From Burkholderiales bacterium PBB1 (lineage in GTDB: Bacteria; Pseudomonadota; Gammaproteobacteria; Burkholderiales; Burkholderiaceae_C), in the NCBI GenBank assembly GCA_002255905.1, contig NKIN01000001.1, forward strand, positions 124,001 through 188,000: a stretch of DNA of 64,000 nucleotides, given 5' to 3'. This document shows, piece by piece, positions 19,795 through 26,839 of this stretch (the first letter of the stretch is position 1; the number at the start of each line of letters is the position of its first letter). The translations under genes and the position numbers were made by a program. The notes beneath the pieces were generated by a model that was not told the DNA's origin, did no database searches, and saw nothing but the letters and a program-made list of their open reading frames with translations.

Positions 19795-21165
19795 TCAAAC
19801 GGGAACCTGAACTGGGTGGCGACGCAGGAGCGGCGCCATCGCGACGATGGTGGCCACCAACAGCACGATCTCGATCGTGTACACCGTCACGTAGCCTGTG
19901 GTCGAGGTGCTGTGCGCAGCGACGACGTCGCGGATCACGCCACCCAGGGCAATGGCCAGGCCCGCGCCGGTGGCCTGTACTGCGCCCCAGGCGCCAAGCG
20001 CCAGGCCGCTCTGATTCTTCGGAGCGAGGTTCATGGTGGCCGTGAGCGTGCCGTGACCGAACAATCCGGCTCCGAAACCGATCAGCAGCACCCCCGCACC
20101 GAACAGCCACTGCGACTGGACCGACGCTGAAAAGATCACCGCGAAGAAGGCCGGAATACCGAGCAGGGCGCCGGCGCTGGCCATGCGAAACGGATCGGCG
20201 CCGCGGCTCAGGATCTGCGACGCAAGCGTGAATCCCAGCAGACCGCCGATCGCCAGCGACGCGGTCAGCGCCGTCGTCGAGCCCACGCTCAGCCCGAGGA
20301 TCTCGCCGCCAAAAGGCTCCAGCAGCACATCCTCCATGCTGAAGGCCATGGTCCCCAGGCCGACTGCCACCAGGCGTCGCACTGCATCGTCGCCGCTGGT
20401 GAACAACTCCCATGCTTGCCGAAACCCGCCTTGGGGAACGGCGCGCGGCGTGCGGCTGCGGCCCTCCTGCTTCCAGAGTGCGATCACGTTCAGCACCATG
20501 GTGGTCAGCGCCGAGCCCTGGATCACCTGAATCAATCGTGCCGGGCTGAAATCGGCCAGCAGGGCGCCGAACACCAGCGCGCTTCCAATCATGCCAACCA
20601 GCAACATCACGTACATCAAGCCGACCACCTTGGGCTGCGACTCGACTGGTGCCAGATCGCAGGCCAGTGCCAGCCCGACGGTCTGGGTGGTGTGCATGCC
20701 GGCGCCGACCAGCAAGAACGCGATGCCAGCGCCCAGCCAGCCGAACCAGGCCGGTGCCTGGCTGGCCTGGCCGCCACCCGACAACACGAGCAGCGCAAAC
20801 GGCATGATGGCGAGCCCACCGAATTGAATCAGCGTGCCCATCCAGATGTAGGGGACCCGACGCCAGCCCAGGGCCGAGCGATGGGTGTCAGAACGAAAGC
20901 CGATCAACGCGCGCAGCGGAGCGAACACCAGCGGCAGTGCGATCATGATCGACACCAGCGAGGCCGGTACCTTCAGCTCGACGATCATGACGCGGTTGAG
21001 CGTGCCGATCAGCAGCACCAGCGCCATCCCGACCGAGACCTGGAACAGCGACAGGCGCAGCAGCCGCGACAGCGGCAATTCGGGCGTGGCCGCATCGGCA
21101 AACGGCAAAAAGCGCGGGCCGAGACTGGCCCACGCTGAAATCAATTGTTGGCTGATCTGCTTCAC
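19795..21165 (-). CDS. pucC: PucC/LhaA-family light-harvesting complex assembly protein (MFS-like)
   Basis: A 456-residue, twelve-span membrane protein of the bacteriochlorophyll delivery family (PucC, LhaA, BCH2), needed to assemble light-harvesting rings in the membrane. Family signatures are GFRSDTHRSALGWRRVPYIW and MPFALLVLSGGG, followed by further hydrophobic spans. Length matches Rhodobacter PucC (about 460). The start is GTG at 21165 (MKQISQQL); no ATG fits. It lies 151 bp after pucA, with a strong hairpin in the gap that probably lowers its expression relative to the antenna genes. The position after pucBA makes PucC, rather than LhaA, the natural name. Confidence 0.93.
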   Translation of the reverse strand: MKQISQQLISAWASLGPRFLPFADAATPELPLSRLLRLSLFQVSVGMALVLLIGTLNRVMIVELKVPASLVSIMIALPLVFAPLRALIGFRSDTHRSALGWRRVPYIWMGTLIQFGGLAIMPFALLVLSGGGQASQAPAWFGWLGAGIAFLLVGAGMHTTQTVGLALACDLAPVESQPKVVGLMYVMLLVGMIGSALVFGALLADFSPARLIQVIQGSALTTMVLNVIALWKQEGRSRTPRAVPQGGFRQAWELFTSGDDAVRRLVAVGLGTMAFSMEDVLLEPFGGEILGLSVGSTTALTASLAIGGLLGFTLASQILSRGADPFRMASAGALLGIPAFFAVIFSASVQSQWLFGAGVLLIGFGAGLFGHGTLTATMNLAPKNQSGLALGAWGAVQATGAGLAIALGGVIRDVVAAHSTSTTGYVTVYTIEIVLLVATIVAMAPLLRRHPVQVPV

Positions 21166-21268
21166 TTCACTTTGACGCGGTAGCGACAGCTAAGCCGATT
21201 GCAAGGAGAGCGCGCACGTCATCCGGAGGATCGACGGTGGTTCTTCAGTGGCACCAAAGAGCCAGAAG

Positions 21269-21300
21269 GAAGGTCCGGACAGCGATGCCACCGGACCTTC
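21269..21300 (-). promoter_or_regulatory. intercistronic stem-loop between pucA and pucC
   Basis: A perfect 10-bp stem (GAAGGTCCGG / CCGGACCTTC) with a 12-base loop, 16 bp after the pucA stop. Without a T tract it is not a simple terminator. In puf and puc operons such hairpins protect the upstream antenna message and reduce read-through, giving high antenna and low assembly-factor levels. Here that role is inferred from position. Confidence 0.75.
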
Positions 21301-21316
21301 GCGAAGCGCGCCGAAA

Positions 21317-21526
21317 TTACTTCGGTGCTTCAGCGGGCGCTGCCGCCGGTGCCGCGACAGCGGCCGGTGCTGCGCGATTGGCGGCACCGTTGTAGTACGC
21401 CTTCAGCCACGGCGTGTTCGTGACCAGTGCGAGGTGCACTGCGAACGACGACACGGCAACGGCCGTCAGGAACAGAGGAATGCCCAGTTGGGGACGGACG
21501 ACCGTCCACATTTTTCCGTAGATCAT
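21317..21526 (-). CDS. pucA: light-harvesting 2 (B800-850) alpha polypeptide
   Basis: A 69-residue antenna polypeptide that spans the membrane once and binds bacteriochlorophyll in the LH2 ring. It opens MIYGKMWTVVRPQLG. His31 is the B850 magnesium ligand, and it ends in the usual Ala/Pro-rich periplasmic tail. Residues 44-45 are Tyr-Tyr, the pair that hydrogen-bonds the acetyl groups in 850-nm LH2; forms absorbing near 820 nm carry Phe and Leu/Met/Thr there. A good AGGAG precedes the ATG. The gene begins 12 bp after the pucB stop. Confidence 0.96.
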   Translation of the reverse strand: MIYGKMWTVVRPQLGIPLFLTAVAVSSFAVHLALVTNTPWLKAYYNGAANRAAPAAVAAPAAAPAEAPK

Positions 21527-21538
21527 GTCGAGCTCCTA

Positions 21539-21688
21539 TCAGTGCAGCCAGGGTGAATAGATGTACGCCAGCAAATGTGCCAGCGCGGCGATGATCCCGA
21601 AGATCTGCGTGCCTTGAATCAGATTGCGGTGAATTTCCTCTGATTCGGCCACCGTCAATCCGGTGATCCCAACTTTGTCGTCTGCCAT
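21539..21688 (-). CDS. pucB: light-harvesting 2 (B800-850) beta polypeptide
   Basis: A 49-residue antenna polypeptide, MADDKVGITGLT at the N terminus and AYIYSPWLH at the C terminus. His38 and His20 lie 18 residues apart, the classic beta-chain spacing: the first ligates B850 and the second sits by B800 or the carotenoid. The TPWL/SPWL-type ending marks LH2 rather than LH1. ATG 21688 has AAGGAG seven bases upstream; longer in-frame starts upstream are not like the family. First gene of the operon. Confidence 0.97.
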   Translation of the reverse strand: MADDKVGITGLTVAESEEIHRNLIQGTQIFGIIAALAHLLAYIYSPWLH

Positions 21689-21785
21689 AACGTCTTCTCC
21701 TTGCAAGAAGTTCTTTTCGTGCTGAACCCGCACGAGGGTTATTGATGGCCTGCCGGCCAGGAATTGCGTTGCCGCCACCGGTAAG

Positions 21786-21803
21786 TGTAAACATCAATTA
21801 ACA
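21786..21803. promoter_or_regulatory. PpsR/CrtJ-type box 1 (TGT-N12-ACA)
   Basis: A perfect TGT-N12-ACA palindrome, about 100 bp upstream of pucB. This is the binding motif of the aerobic repressor PpsR/CrtJ, which represses puc and pigment genes under oxygen. Only 8 bp separate it from a second perfect copy. The N12 here is AT-rich. Confidence 0.85.
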
Positions 21804-21811
21804 CCACCACG

Positions 21812-21829
21812 TGTCAGGTCATGTTGACA
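21812..21829. promoter_or_regulatory. PpsR/CrtJ-type box 2 (TGT-N12-ACA)
   Basis: The second perfect TGT-N12-ACA copy. A TTGACA lies on the minus strand at 21843-21848; with a 17-bp spacer its -10 would fall at 21820-21825, inside this box, so a bound repressor would block polymerase. The -10 match itself is poor, so the exact promoter is not settled. Confidence 0.85.
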
Positions 21830-21938
21830 CAACTGGTGAACTTGTCAATCAAAAGTTCCCCGACGCAGCGCGGCTAAATCCCAACACGGTGCATGCGCCG
21901 GCACCCGCAGCAGCTGACGCTGGACGGATTTGTGATAG

Positions 21939-22466
21939 TCAGAGGAGGCCGAAGCCACCGACGAGTGCGCCCAGCCCGACCACCCACAACGGACTGATCT
22001 GTGTGCGCAATGTCAGCACCACCGTCAGCGCGATGAGCGCCCAGGCCACCGGCTGCTGGCGAAACGGTTGTGACAGCACCCAACTGGTGGCCACCAGCAA
22101 GCCCAGCGTCAGCGGTGCCATGCCCGCGGTGAAGGCGCGCACACCCAGGGTGTCGCGGCGCGCCTGGCCCCAGCGTGTGGCGCACAGGGTGAGCAGGCTC
22201 GACGGCAGCAGGATGCCGCTCATCGTGGCCAGTGCGCCCAGCGGGCCCGCCGCGTTCCAGCCCAGCACCGCAACGAACAGCAGGTTCGGTCCTGGCGCCG
22301 CCTGCGCCAATGCGATCGAGGCGGTGAACTGGCTGTCGCTGATCCAGCCGTGCTCTGCCACCAGGTACCGGTGCATGTCCGGTGCGGTGGTGATCGCGCC
22401 ACCGATGGCCAGCAGGCTGAGCAACAGGAAGTGGCCGAACAGGCCAAGCAGGTCGATCGGTGTCAT
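21939..22466 (-). CDS. chrA: chromate transporter half (short-chain ChrA family)
   Basis: 175 residues with about five to six hydrophobic segments, one half of the two-part CHR superfamily transporter. The N-terminal signature region reads ALAQAAPGPNLLFVAVLGW, with the conserved APGPN turn, followed by FAVLG-type spans. It starts at ATG 22466 (MTPIDLLGLF), 13 bp after the stop of its partner gene, and both are translated together. Pairs of short ChrA proteins are thought to assemble as one exporter. The substrate may be chromate or sulfate; it cannot be fixed by sequence. Confidence 0.9.
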   Translation of the reverse strand: MTPIDLLGLFGHFLLLSLLAIGGAITTAPDMHRYLVAEHGWISDSQFTASIALAQAAPGPNLLFVAVLGWNAAGPLGALATMSGILLPSSLLTLCATRWGQARRDTLGVRAFTAGMAPLTLGLLVATSWVLSQPFRQQPVAWALIALTVVLTLRTQISPLWVVGLGALVGGFGLL

Positions 22467-22479
22467 GACCCGGTCTGCA

Positions 22480-23058
22480 TCAGGGCAGGCGCCGCCATGC
22501 CAGCGCGATCGCACCGGAACCGAGCCCCGCGATCACCCACAGCAACGGCCACTGCAGCAGCGTCACGGCCAGCGTGGTGGCGATGGCCAGCCCCAGGCTG
22601 CTGCCGAGACCCAGTGGGTTCGTGCGCAAGGTCGGCAACAGCTTCAGTGCGGTGGCGAAGACCAGCCCTGCAGCCGCCACGCCCATGCCGCGCAGCGCGC
22701 CACTGACAGCCGGGTGGTGCTCGTAGCGGCCGTACAGCGTTGCCAGCACCAGCACGACCCCCAACGGCATCAGCAGCATGCCAGCCAGCGCCGACATCGC
22801 ACCTCGCACGCCGAACCAGCGGTCGCCGAGCATCATCGACAGATTGACGATGTTCGGCCCGGGCAACACTTGCGCAACAGACAGCAGTTCAACGAACTGC
22901 TCCCGTGTCAGCCAATGTTTGCGCTCCACCAGCTCGCGCTGTGCCACGGCCAGTACGCCGCCGAAACCCTGCAAGGCCAGCCAGGTGAAGGTGACAAAGA
23001 GATCTGTGTTCGACCGCGGCGCGGCCGACGCAGGGGCTTGCTCGGGATGTGAGCTCAG
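22480..23058 (-). CDS. chrA: chromate transporter half (short-chain ChrA family), probable CTG start
   Basis: 192 residues, the other half of the paired transporter. Hallmarks are TFTWLALQGFGGVLAVAQRE, REQFVELLSVAQVLPGPN and the following hydrophobic spans. No ATG, GTG or TTG lies in frame at a sensible place. The first usable codon is CTG at 23058, overlapping the TGA stop of the upstream dehydrogenase, so translation may depend on coupling to that gene. The frame remains open upstream, so the start is inferred rather than observed. It shares the operon with the second half. Confidence 0.85.
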   Translation of the reverse strand: MSSHPEQAPASAAPRSNTDLFVTFTWLALQGFGGVLAVAQRELVERKHWLTREQFVELLSVAQVLPGPNIVNLSMMLGDRWFGVRGAMSALAGMLLMPLGVVLVLATLYGRYEHHPAVSGALRGMGVAAAGLVFATALKLLPTLRTNPLGLGSSLGLAIATTLAVTLLQWPLLWVIAGLGSGAIALAWRRLP

Positions 23059-24062
23059 CGCGGCACCTTCAAGGCCTCGGGGTTCACCAGGTGGGTCGGT
23101 GTCCCGGCGATGAAATTCACGACGTTGTCGAAGGCAGCGCTGAAATACTCCTCGTAGCTGTCCTGCTCGACATAGCCGATGTGTGGTGTGCAGACCGCGT
23201 TCTCGAGGCGCAGCAGCGGATGCCCCTGCAGGATGGGCTCGCTCTCGAACACGTCGACGGCCGCCATGCCGGGCCGGCCGCGGTTCAGCGCCGACACCAA
23301 GGCCCCGTCTTCGATCAGTTCGGCGCGCGAGGTGTTGACCAGCAGGGCGGTCGGCTTCATCCGAGACAGGTGCTCGATCTTGACGATGCCGCGCGTGGTC
23401 TCCCCAAGGCGCAGGTGCAACGACAGCACGTCGCACTCGTCGAAGAAGCTTTCGCATGACGCGGCGGAGGCATGGCCGTCGAGTTCGGCCCGCTCGCGCG
23501 CCGATTCGCTGCCCCACACCATCACCCGCATTCCGAAGGCGCGGGCGTAGCCAGCCACCAACTGGCCGATGCGGCCGTAGCCCCACACCCCCAGCGTCTT
23601 GCCGTGCAGCACCATGCCGACGCCGAAATTGGCTGGCATCGACGAGGCCTTCAAGCCCGACTGCTGCCAGGCGCCGTGCTTCAGGTTGCCGATGTACTGC
23701 GGCACGCGGCGCATCGACGCCATGATCAGTGCCCAGGTGAGCTCGGCGGGCGCCACGGGTGACCCCGCGCCTTCGGCCACCGCGATGCCCAGTCGCGTGC
23801 AGGCCTCCACATCGATGTGGGCGCCGACCGGACCGGTCTGCGAGATCAGGCGCAGCTTGGGCAGCTTCTCCAGCAGCTGCCGGGGGAAATGGGTGCGCTC
23901 GCGGATCAGCACCAGGACTTCGGCATCGCGCAGCCGCACCGACAGCTGGGCAATGCCCTTGACGGTGTTGGTGTAGACCTTGGCGCGCAGGGCCTCCATT
24001 TTCTCGGCGCACTTCAGCTTGCGCACCGCGTCCTGGTAGTCGTCGAGGATGATGATGTTCAC
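23055..24062 (-). CDS. D-2-hydroxyacid dehydrogenase, NAD-dependent
   Basis: 335 residues of the D-isomer 2-hydroxyacid dehydrogenase family (SerA/LdhA-like), which reduces 2-oxoacids or oxidises D-hydroxyacids. The Rossmann segment GVWGYGRIGQLVA is followed by the catalytic Arg (NTSRAELI), Glu (FESEPI) and His (CTPHIGY). The start is a GTG at 24062. Its stop overlaps the putative CTG start of the chromate-transporter gene, so the genes look coupled. The substrate is not identifiable: the protein could be a phosphoglycerate- or glyoxylate-type enzyme. Confidence 0.9.
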   Translation of the reverse strand: MNIIILDDYQDAVRKLKCAEKMEALRAKVYTNTVKGIAQLSVRLRDAEVLVLIRERTHFPRQLLEKLPKLRLISQTGPVGAHIDVEACTRLGIAVAEGAGSPVAPAELTWALIMASMRRVPQYIGNLKHGAWQQSGLKASSMPANFGVGMVLHGKTLGVWGYGRIGQLVAGYARAFGMRVMVWGSESARERAELDGHASAASCESFFDECDVLSLHLRLGETTRGIVKIEHLSRMKPTALLVNTSRAELIEDGALVSALNRGRPGMAAVDVFESEPILQGHPLLRLENAVCTPHIGYVEQDSYEEYFSAAFDNVVNFIAGTPTHLVNPEALKVPR

Positions 24063-24160
24063 GTCATGTAGGGCAGAAGCAACCCTGACATTGTGACTGC
24101 CGACATCGACCCGGCGTGCGCAGCCGCGGTGCTGCTTGGAGCCCGTGCTCGCCGATCAGA

Positions 24161-24361
24161 TCAGCCGATCCCCTCGCCGACGCAACCCTTCAGCGGCCAG
24201 CCGCTCGCGGCCATGGCCAGGCGGTCGGCGGGCATGCCGTGCAAGGTGTCGCGCTGGGTGCCGAGTGGGACTTCGTTGCGCTGCGGCACGGAGAGGAACC
24301 GCTCGTGGACCGCGCGCCAGAGTTCGGGGTCGGCCTGCCGTGTGTGTGGTTGCAGGTGCAT
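24161..24361 (-). CDS. 66-residue hypothetical protein
   Basis: A small polar protein that I do not recognise. It starts at ATG 24361, one base after the TGA of the gene before it, and uses the same GC-rich codons as its neighbours, so it is likely real and translationally coupled. It contains ELWRAVHERFLSVPQRN, with no signal or membrane segment. Its function is unknown; it may be cotranslated with the next upstream gene as a pair. Confidence 0.5.
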   Translation of the reverse strand: MHLQPHTRQADPELWRAVHERFLSVPQRNEVPLGTQRDTLHGMPADRLAMAASGWPLKGCVGEGIG

Positions 24362-24362
24362 C

Positions 24363-24866
24363 TCAACGGCTCCACAACCCGGCGCACAGCCTGCGCAGCG
24401 GGAACAGATGGTTGAGGGCGGCCATGCGCGCCTGGGCCTGGGATTCGCTGTGCTGCGTCGCGATCAGGGTGTAGACCGCGGTGCGCAGGTGCCACAACTC
24501 GCGCGGTGACCTGGCGCGTGCGATCTGGTCGCGCAAGGCCTGGGCCGCTGCGCTGTCGAGATCGTCCAGCGCCTGGACAAAGGCATGGCGCATGTCGGCG
24601 ACCGGCGAGCGTTCGGCCGTGTGCGTGTGCGTCTGAGCGGGCCACACATCGACATCGGCCGGCCGGCTGACATCCCAGCCGGTGTTGAGCCACTCGCGCA
24701 GACCGCGGCGCCAGCGTGTCACGCGGTACAACCGGTCAGGTGGAAAGACCTCGGTGCGTTGCGACACCGTGCGCAGCACCGGTTGCTGGATCGGCTGGGC
24801 CTCCGGCGGGCGGCGCGCGCGCCACTGCCAGGAGGATTGCAGCCTTTGTGTCCAGGAGGTCGGCAT
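24363..24866 (-). CDS. conserved hypothetical protein near lexA
   Basis: 167 residues of unknown function, highly charged in Arg and aromatic residues, with YRVTRWRRGLREWLNTGW near the middle and a helical C-terminal half (HAFVQALDDLDSAAAQALRDQIA). No signal peptide, membrane segment or enzyme motif. The start is uncertain: ATG 24866 (MPTSWTQRL) is preferred, but an upstream GTG at 24935 keeps the frame. Cotranscription with lexA is possible because it lies 141 bp downstream on the same strand, but no SOS link is shown. Confidence 0.55.
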   Translation of the reverse strand: MPTSWTQRLQSSWQWRARRPPEAQPIQQPVLRTVSQRTEVFPPDRLYRVTRWRRGLREWLNTGWDVSRPADVDVWPAQTHTHTAERSPVADMRHAFVQALDDLDSAAAQALRDQIARARSPRELWHLRTAVYTLIATQHSESQAQARMAALNHLFPLRRLCAGLWSR

Positions 24867-25007
24867 GGCCAGTGGTGTCGATGTCGGAGTGATGATCGAC
24901 ACGGATTCTTGGGGCCCAGCCTCACTGCAATCCACTGAAAAGCCCGGTGATCGCCAGGCAACTGAGGCGCGTCCGAGCAGGCAGGCGTCGGATGACGCCC
25001 CCGGTGG

Positions 25008-25685
25008 CTACAGCATCATGTTGTTGCGGATCAACCCGACTGCCAGGCCTTCGAGCTCGAAGTCGACATCGCCGAACGGGATCACGATGGTCTGGAAATC
25101 CGGGTTCTCGGGCTGCAACTCGATGGTGGTGCGGGTGCGTTTGAAGCGTTTGACCGTGACCTCGTCGCCGAGTCGCGCCACCACGATCTGGCCGTTCTTT
25201 GCGTCCTTCGCCTTCTGCACCGCGAGCAAGTCGCCATCCATGATGCCGGCATCTCGCATGCTCATGCCGCGCACCTTCAGCAGGTAATCGGGCCGGCGCG
25301 GGAACATGCTGGACTCCATCAGGTAGGTCTGGTCGATGTGTTCCTGCGCCAGGATCGGGCTGCCAGCGGCCACCCGGCCCACCAGCGGCAAGGTGAGTTG
25401 CGCGAGGCTCGGCAGGGGCAGGCTGAACTGCTTGCCACGCATCAGGTTCAGCGCGCGCAATGTGTCAGACTTCAAACGGATGCCCCGCGAGGTGCCGCCC
25501 ACGAGCTCGATCACGCCCTTGCGGGCCAGTGCCTGCAGATGCTCTTCGGCCGCGTTGGCTGACTTGAAGCCGAGCTCGGTCGCAATTTCGGCGCGCGTTG
25601 GCGGCGCGCCGGTGCGTTCGATCGCGCTTTGCACCAGGTCGAGGACCTGCTGTTGCCGGTCGGTCAGCTTCGGGGCGTCTTGCAT
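25008..25685 (-). CDS. lexA: SOS response repressor LexA
   Basis: 225 residues. The N-terminal winged helix recognises the SOS operator (segment [20 protein letters not shown]). The autocleavage site is VAAGSP, cut between Ala107 and Gly108. The catalytic pair is Ser142 (GMSMRDAG) and Lys179 (VTVKRFK). All parts for RecA*-stimulated self-cleavage are intact. AAGGA precedes ATG 25685. Two tandem CTG-N10-CAG boxes lie in the short intergenic region upstream, which fits the expected autorepression. Confidence 0.98.
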   Translation of the reverse strand: MQDAPKLTDRQQQVLDLVQSAIERTGAPPTRAEIATELGFKSANAAEEHLQALARKGVIELVGGTSRGIRLKSDTLRALNLMRGKQFSLPLPSLAQLTLPLVGRVAAGSPILAQEHIDQTYLMESSMFPRRPDYLLKVRGMSMRDAGIMDGDLLAVQKAKDAKNGQIVVARLGDEVTVKRFKRTRTTIELQPENPDFQTIVIPFGDVDFELEGLAVGLIRNNMML

Positions 25686-25734
25686 GGCGGTCCTTTGGGG
25701 AATGTCTAAGCGGCGACAGTGTTCTGTGGGCTCA

Positions 25735-25750
25735 CTGATCGTTCATCCAG
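25735..25750. promoter_or_regulatory. LexA box 1 upstream of lexA
   Basis: CTG-N10-CAG, the core of the LexA recognition site. On the minus strand it begins CTGGATGAA, identical to the start of the second box. It lies 50 bp from the lexA start and 31 bp from the asparaginase start. Confidence 0.75.
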
Positions 25751-25753
25751 TGG

Positions 25754-25769
25754 CTGTATTTTCATCCAG
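25754..25769. promoter_or_regulatory. LexA box 2 between lexA and asparaginase
   Basis: A second CTG-N10-CAG, 3 bp from box 1 (19 bp centre to centre, so nearly two helical turns). It ends 11 bp before the asparaginase ATG. Tandem boxes are typical of lexA autoregulation, and here they may also affect the divergent gene. Confidence 0.75.
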
Positions 25770-25780
25770 CTTTTCGCAAA

Positions 25781-26746
25781 ATGCAAAACAGGGCATCCCT
25801 CATCGTCGTGCTGGGCACTGGTGGCACCATCGCCGGCACCGCACCGTCGGCGGCCGATGACAGCGCCTACACCGCCGCGCAGCTGAGCATTGCCGAGCTG
25901 CTGGCCGCGGTGCCGGAGCTGGCTTCCGTGCCGATCGAGAGCGAGCAGGTCGCGCAGGTCGACAGCAAGGACATGAGCCACGCGATCTGGCAGGCCCTGG
26001 CGCGGCGTGTCGCGCATCACACGGCGCGTGCCGAGGTGTCGGGTGTCGTCATCACCCACGGCACCGACACACTGGAAGAAACCGCCTATTTCCTGCAGCG
26101 GGTGCTGGCCCCGGCCAAGCCGGTGGTGCTGACCGGGGCGATGCGCCCGGCCACCTCGGCGCGGGCCGACGGACCCGGCAACCTGCGCGATGCCGTGCGC
26201 GTGGCGCTGGCGTCCGGCCGCGTCGGCCGTGCGGGTGTGGTCGCGGTGCTGGCCGGCCAGGTGCACGGTGCGCGGCAGGTGCGCAAGGCGCATCCGACGC
26301 GGCTGGACGCGTTCGACTCGGGTGAGGCCGGCCCACTGGGTGTTGTGCAGGGCGACGGCGTGAGCTGGCGGTCAGACCCCGCCGACCACGCGCCCGCCGA
26401 GGCACCTTGCTCAGCGGCACTGTCGTTCGATGTGGCGCGATGGCCGCGGGTCGAGATCGTCGTCAGCCACGCCGGGGCGGGTGGCGCCATGGTGCAAGCC
26501 TTGGTCGGCGACGGCGTGCAGGGTCTGGTCGTCGCGGCCACGGGCAACGGCACCGTGCACCAGGCGCTCGAAGCGGCGTTGCGGGCAGCCCAGGCGCAGG
26601 GGGTGGCGGTGCGGCGCAGCGTGCGCAGTGGGGATGGTCGCGTGTCCGGGCCTGGTGCAGCAGGGCTGCCCGGCGCCGGCGATCTGAGCCCTGTCAAGGC
26701 CCGCATCGACTTGATGCTGGCCTTGATGCCATCCATGCCAGCATGA
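25781..26746 (+). CDS. L-asparaginase
   Basis: Hydrolyses asparagine to aspartate and ammonia. The 321-residue protein has the two catalytic threonine motifs: GTGGTIAG (Thr16) and THGTDTLEET (Thr95, Asp96). ADGPGNLRDA follows. No signal peptide is seen, so it should be cytoplasmic. Start ATG 25781, with MQNRASLIVV at the N terminus. It is divergent from lexA across a short region that contains two LexA boxes. No transport or regulatory neighbours are present. Confidence 0.93.
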   Translation: MQNRASLIVVLGTGGTIAGTAPSAADDSAYTAAQLSIAELLAAVPELASVPIESEQVAQVDSKDMSHAIWQALARRVAHHTARAEVSGVVITHGTDTLEETAYFLQRVLAPAKPVVLTGAMRPATSARADGPGNLRDAVRVALASGRVGRAGVVAVLAGQVHGARQVRKAHPTRLDAFDSGEAGPLGVVQGDGVSWRSDPADHAPAEAPCSAALSFDVARWPRVEIVVSHAGAGGAMVQALVGDGVQGLVVAATGNGTVHQALEAALRAAQAQGVAVRRSVRSGDGRVSGPGAAGLPGAGDLSPVKARIDLMLALMPSMPA

Positions 26747-26774
26747 ACAACGGCCCCGAAGGGCCGATGTTCAT
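26743..26774 (+). terminator. long hairpin overlapping the asparaginase stop codon
   Basis: Arms ATGAACA-A-CGGCCC and GGGCCG-A-TGTTCAT pair perfectly except for one A-A mismatch, around a CGAA loop. It includes the TGA stop. There is no T tract after it, so it may protect the message or act as a weak or factor-dependent terminator. Confidence 0.55.
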
Positions 26775-26839
26775 TGCCAGCAGGCGCGTGACAACGCATG
26801 GGGCGCGAACCCGCCGCCGCGGGGTGCACGTCCCTGGAC

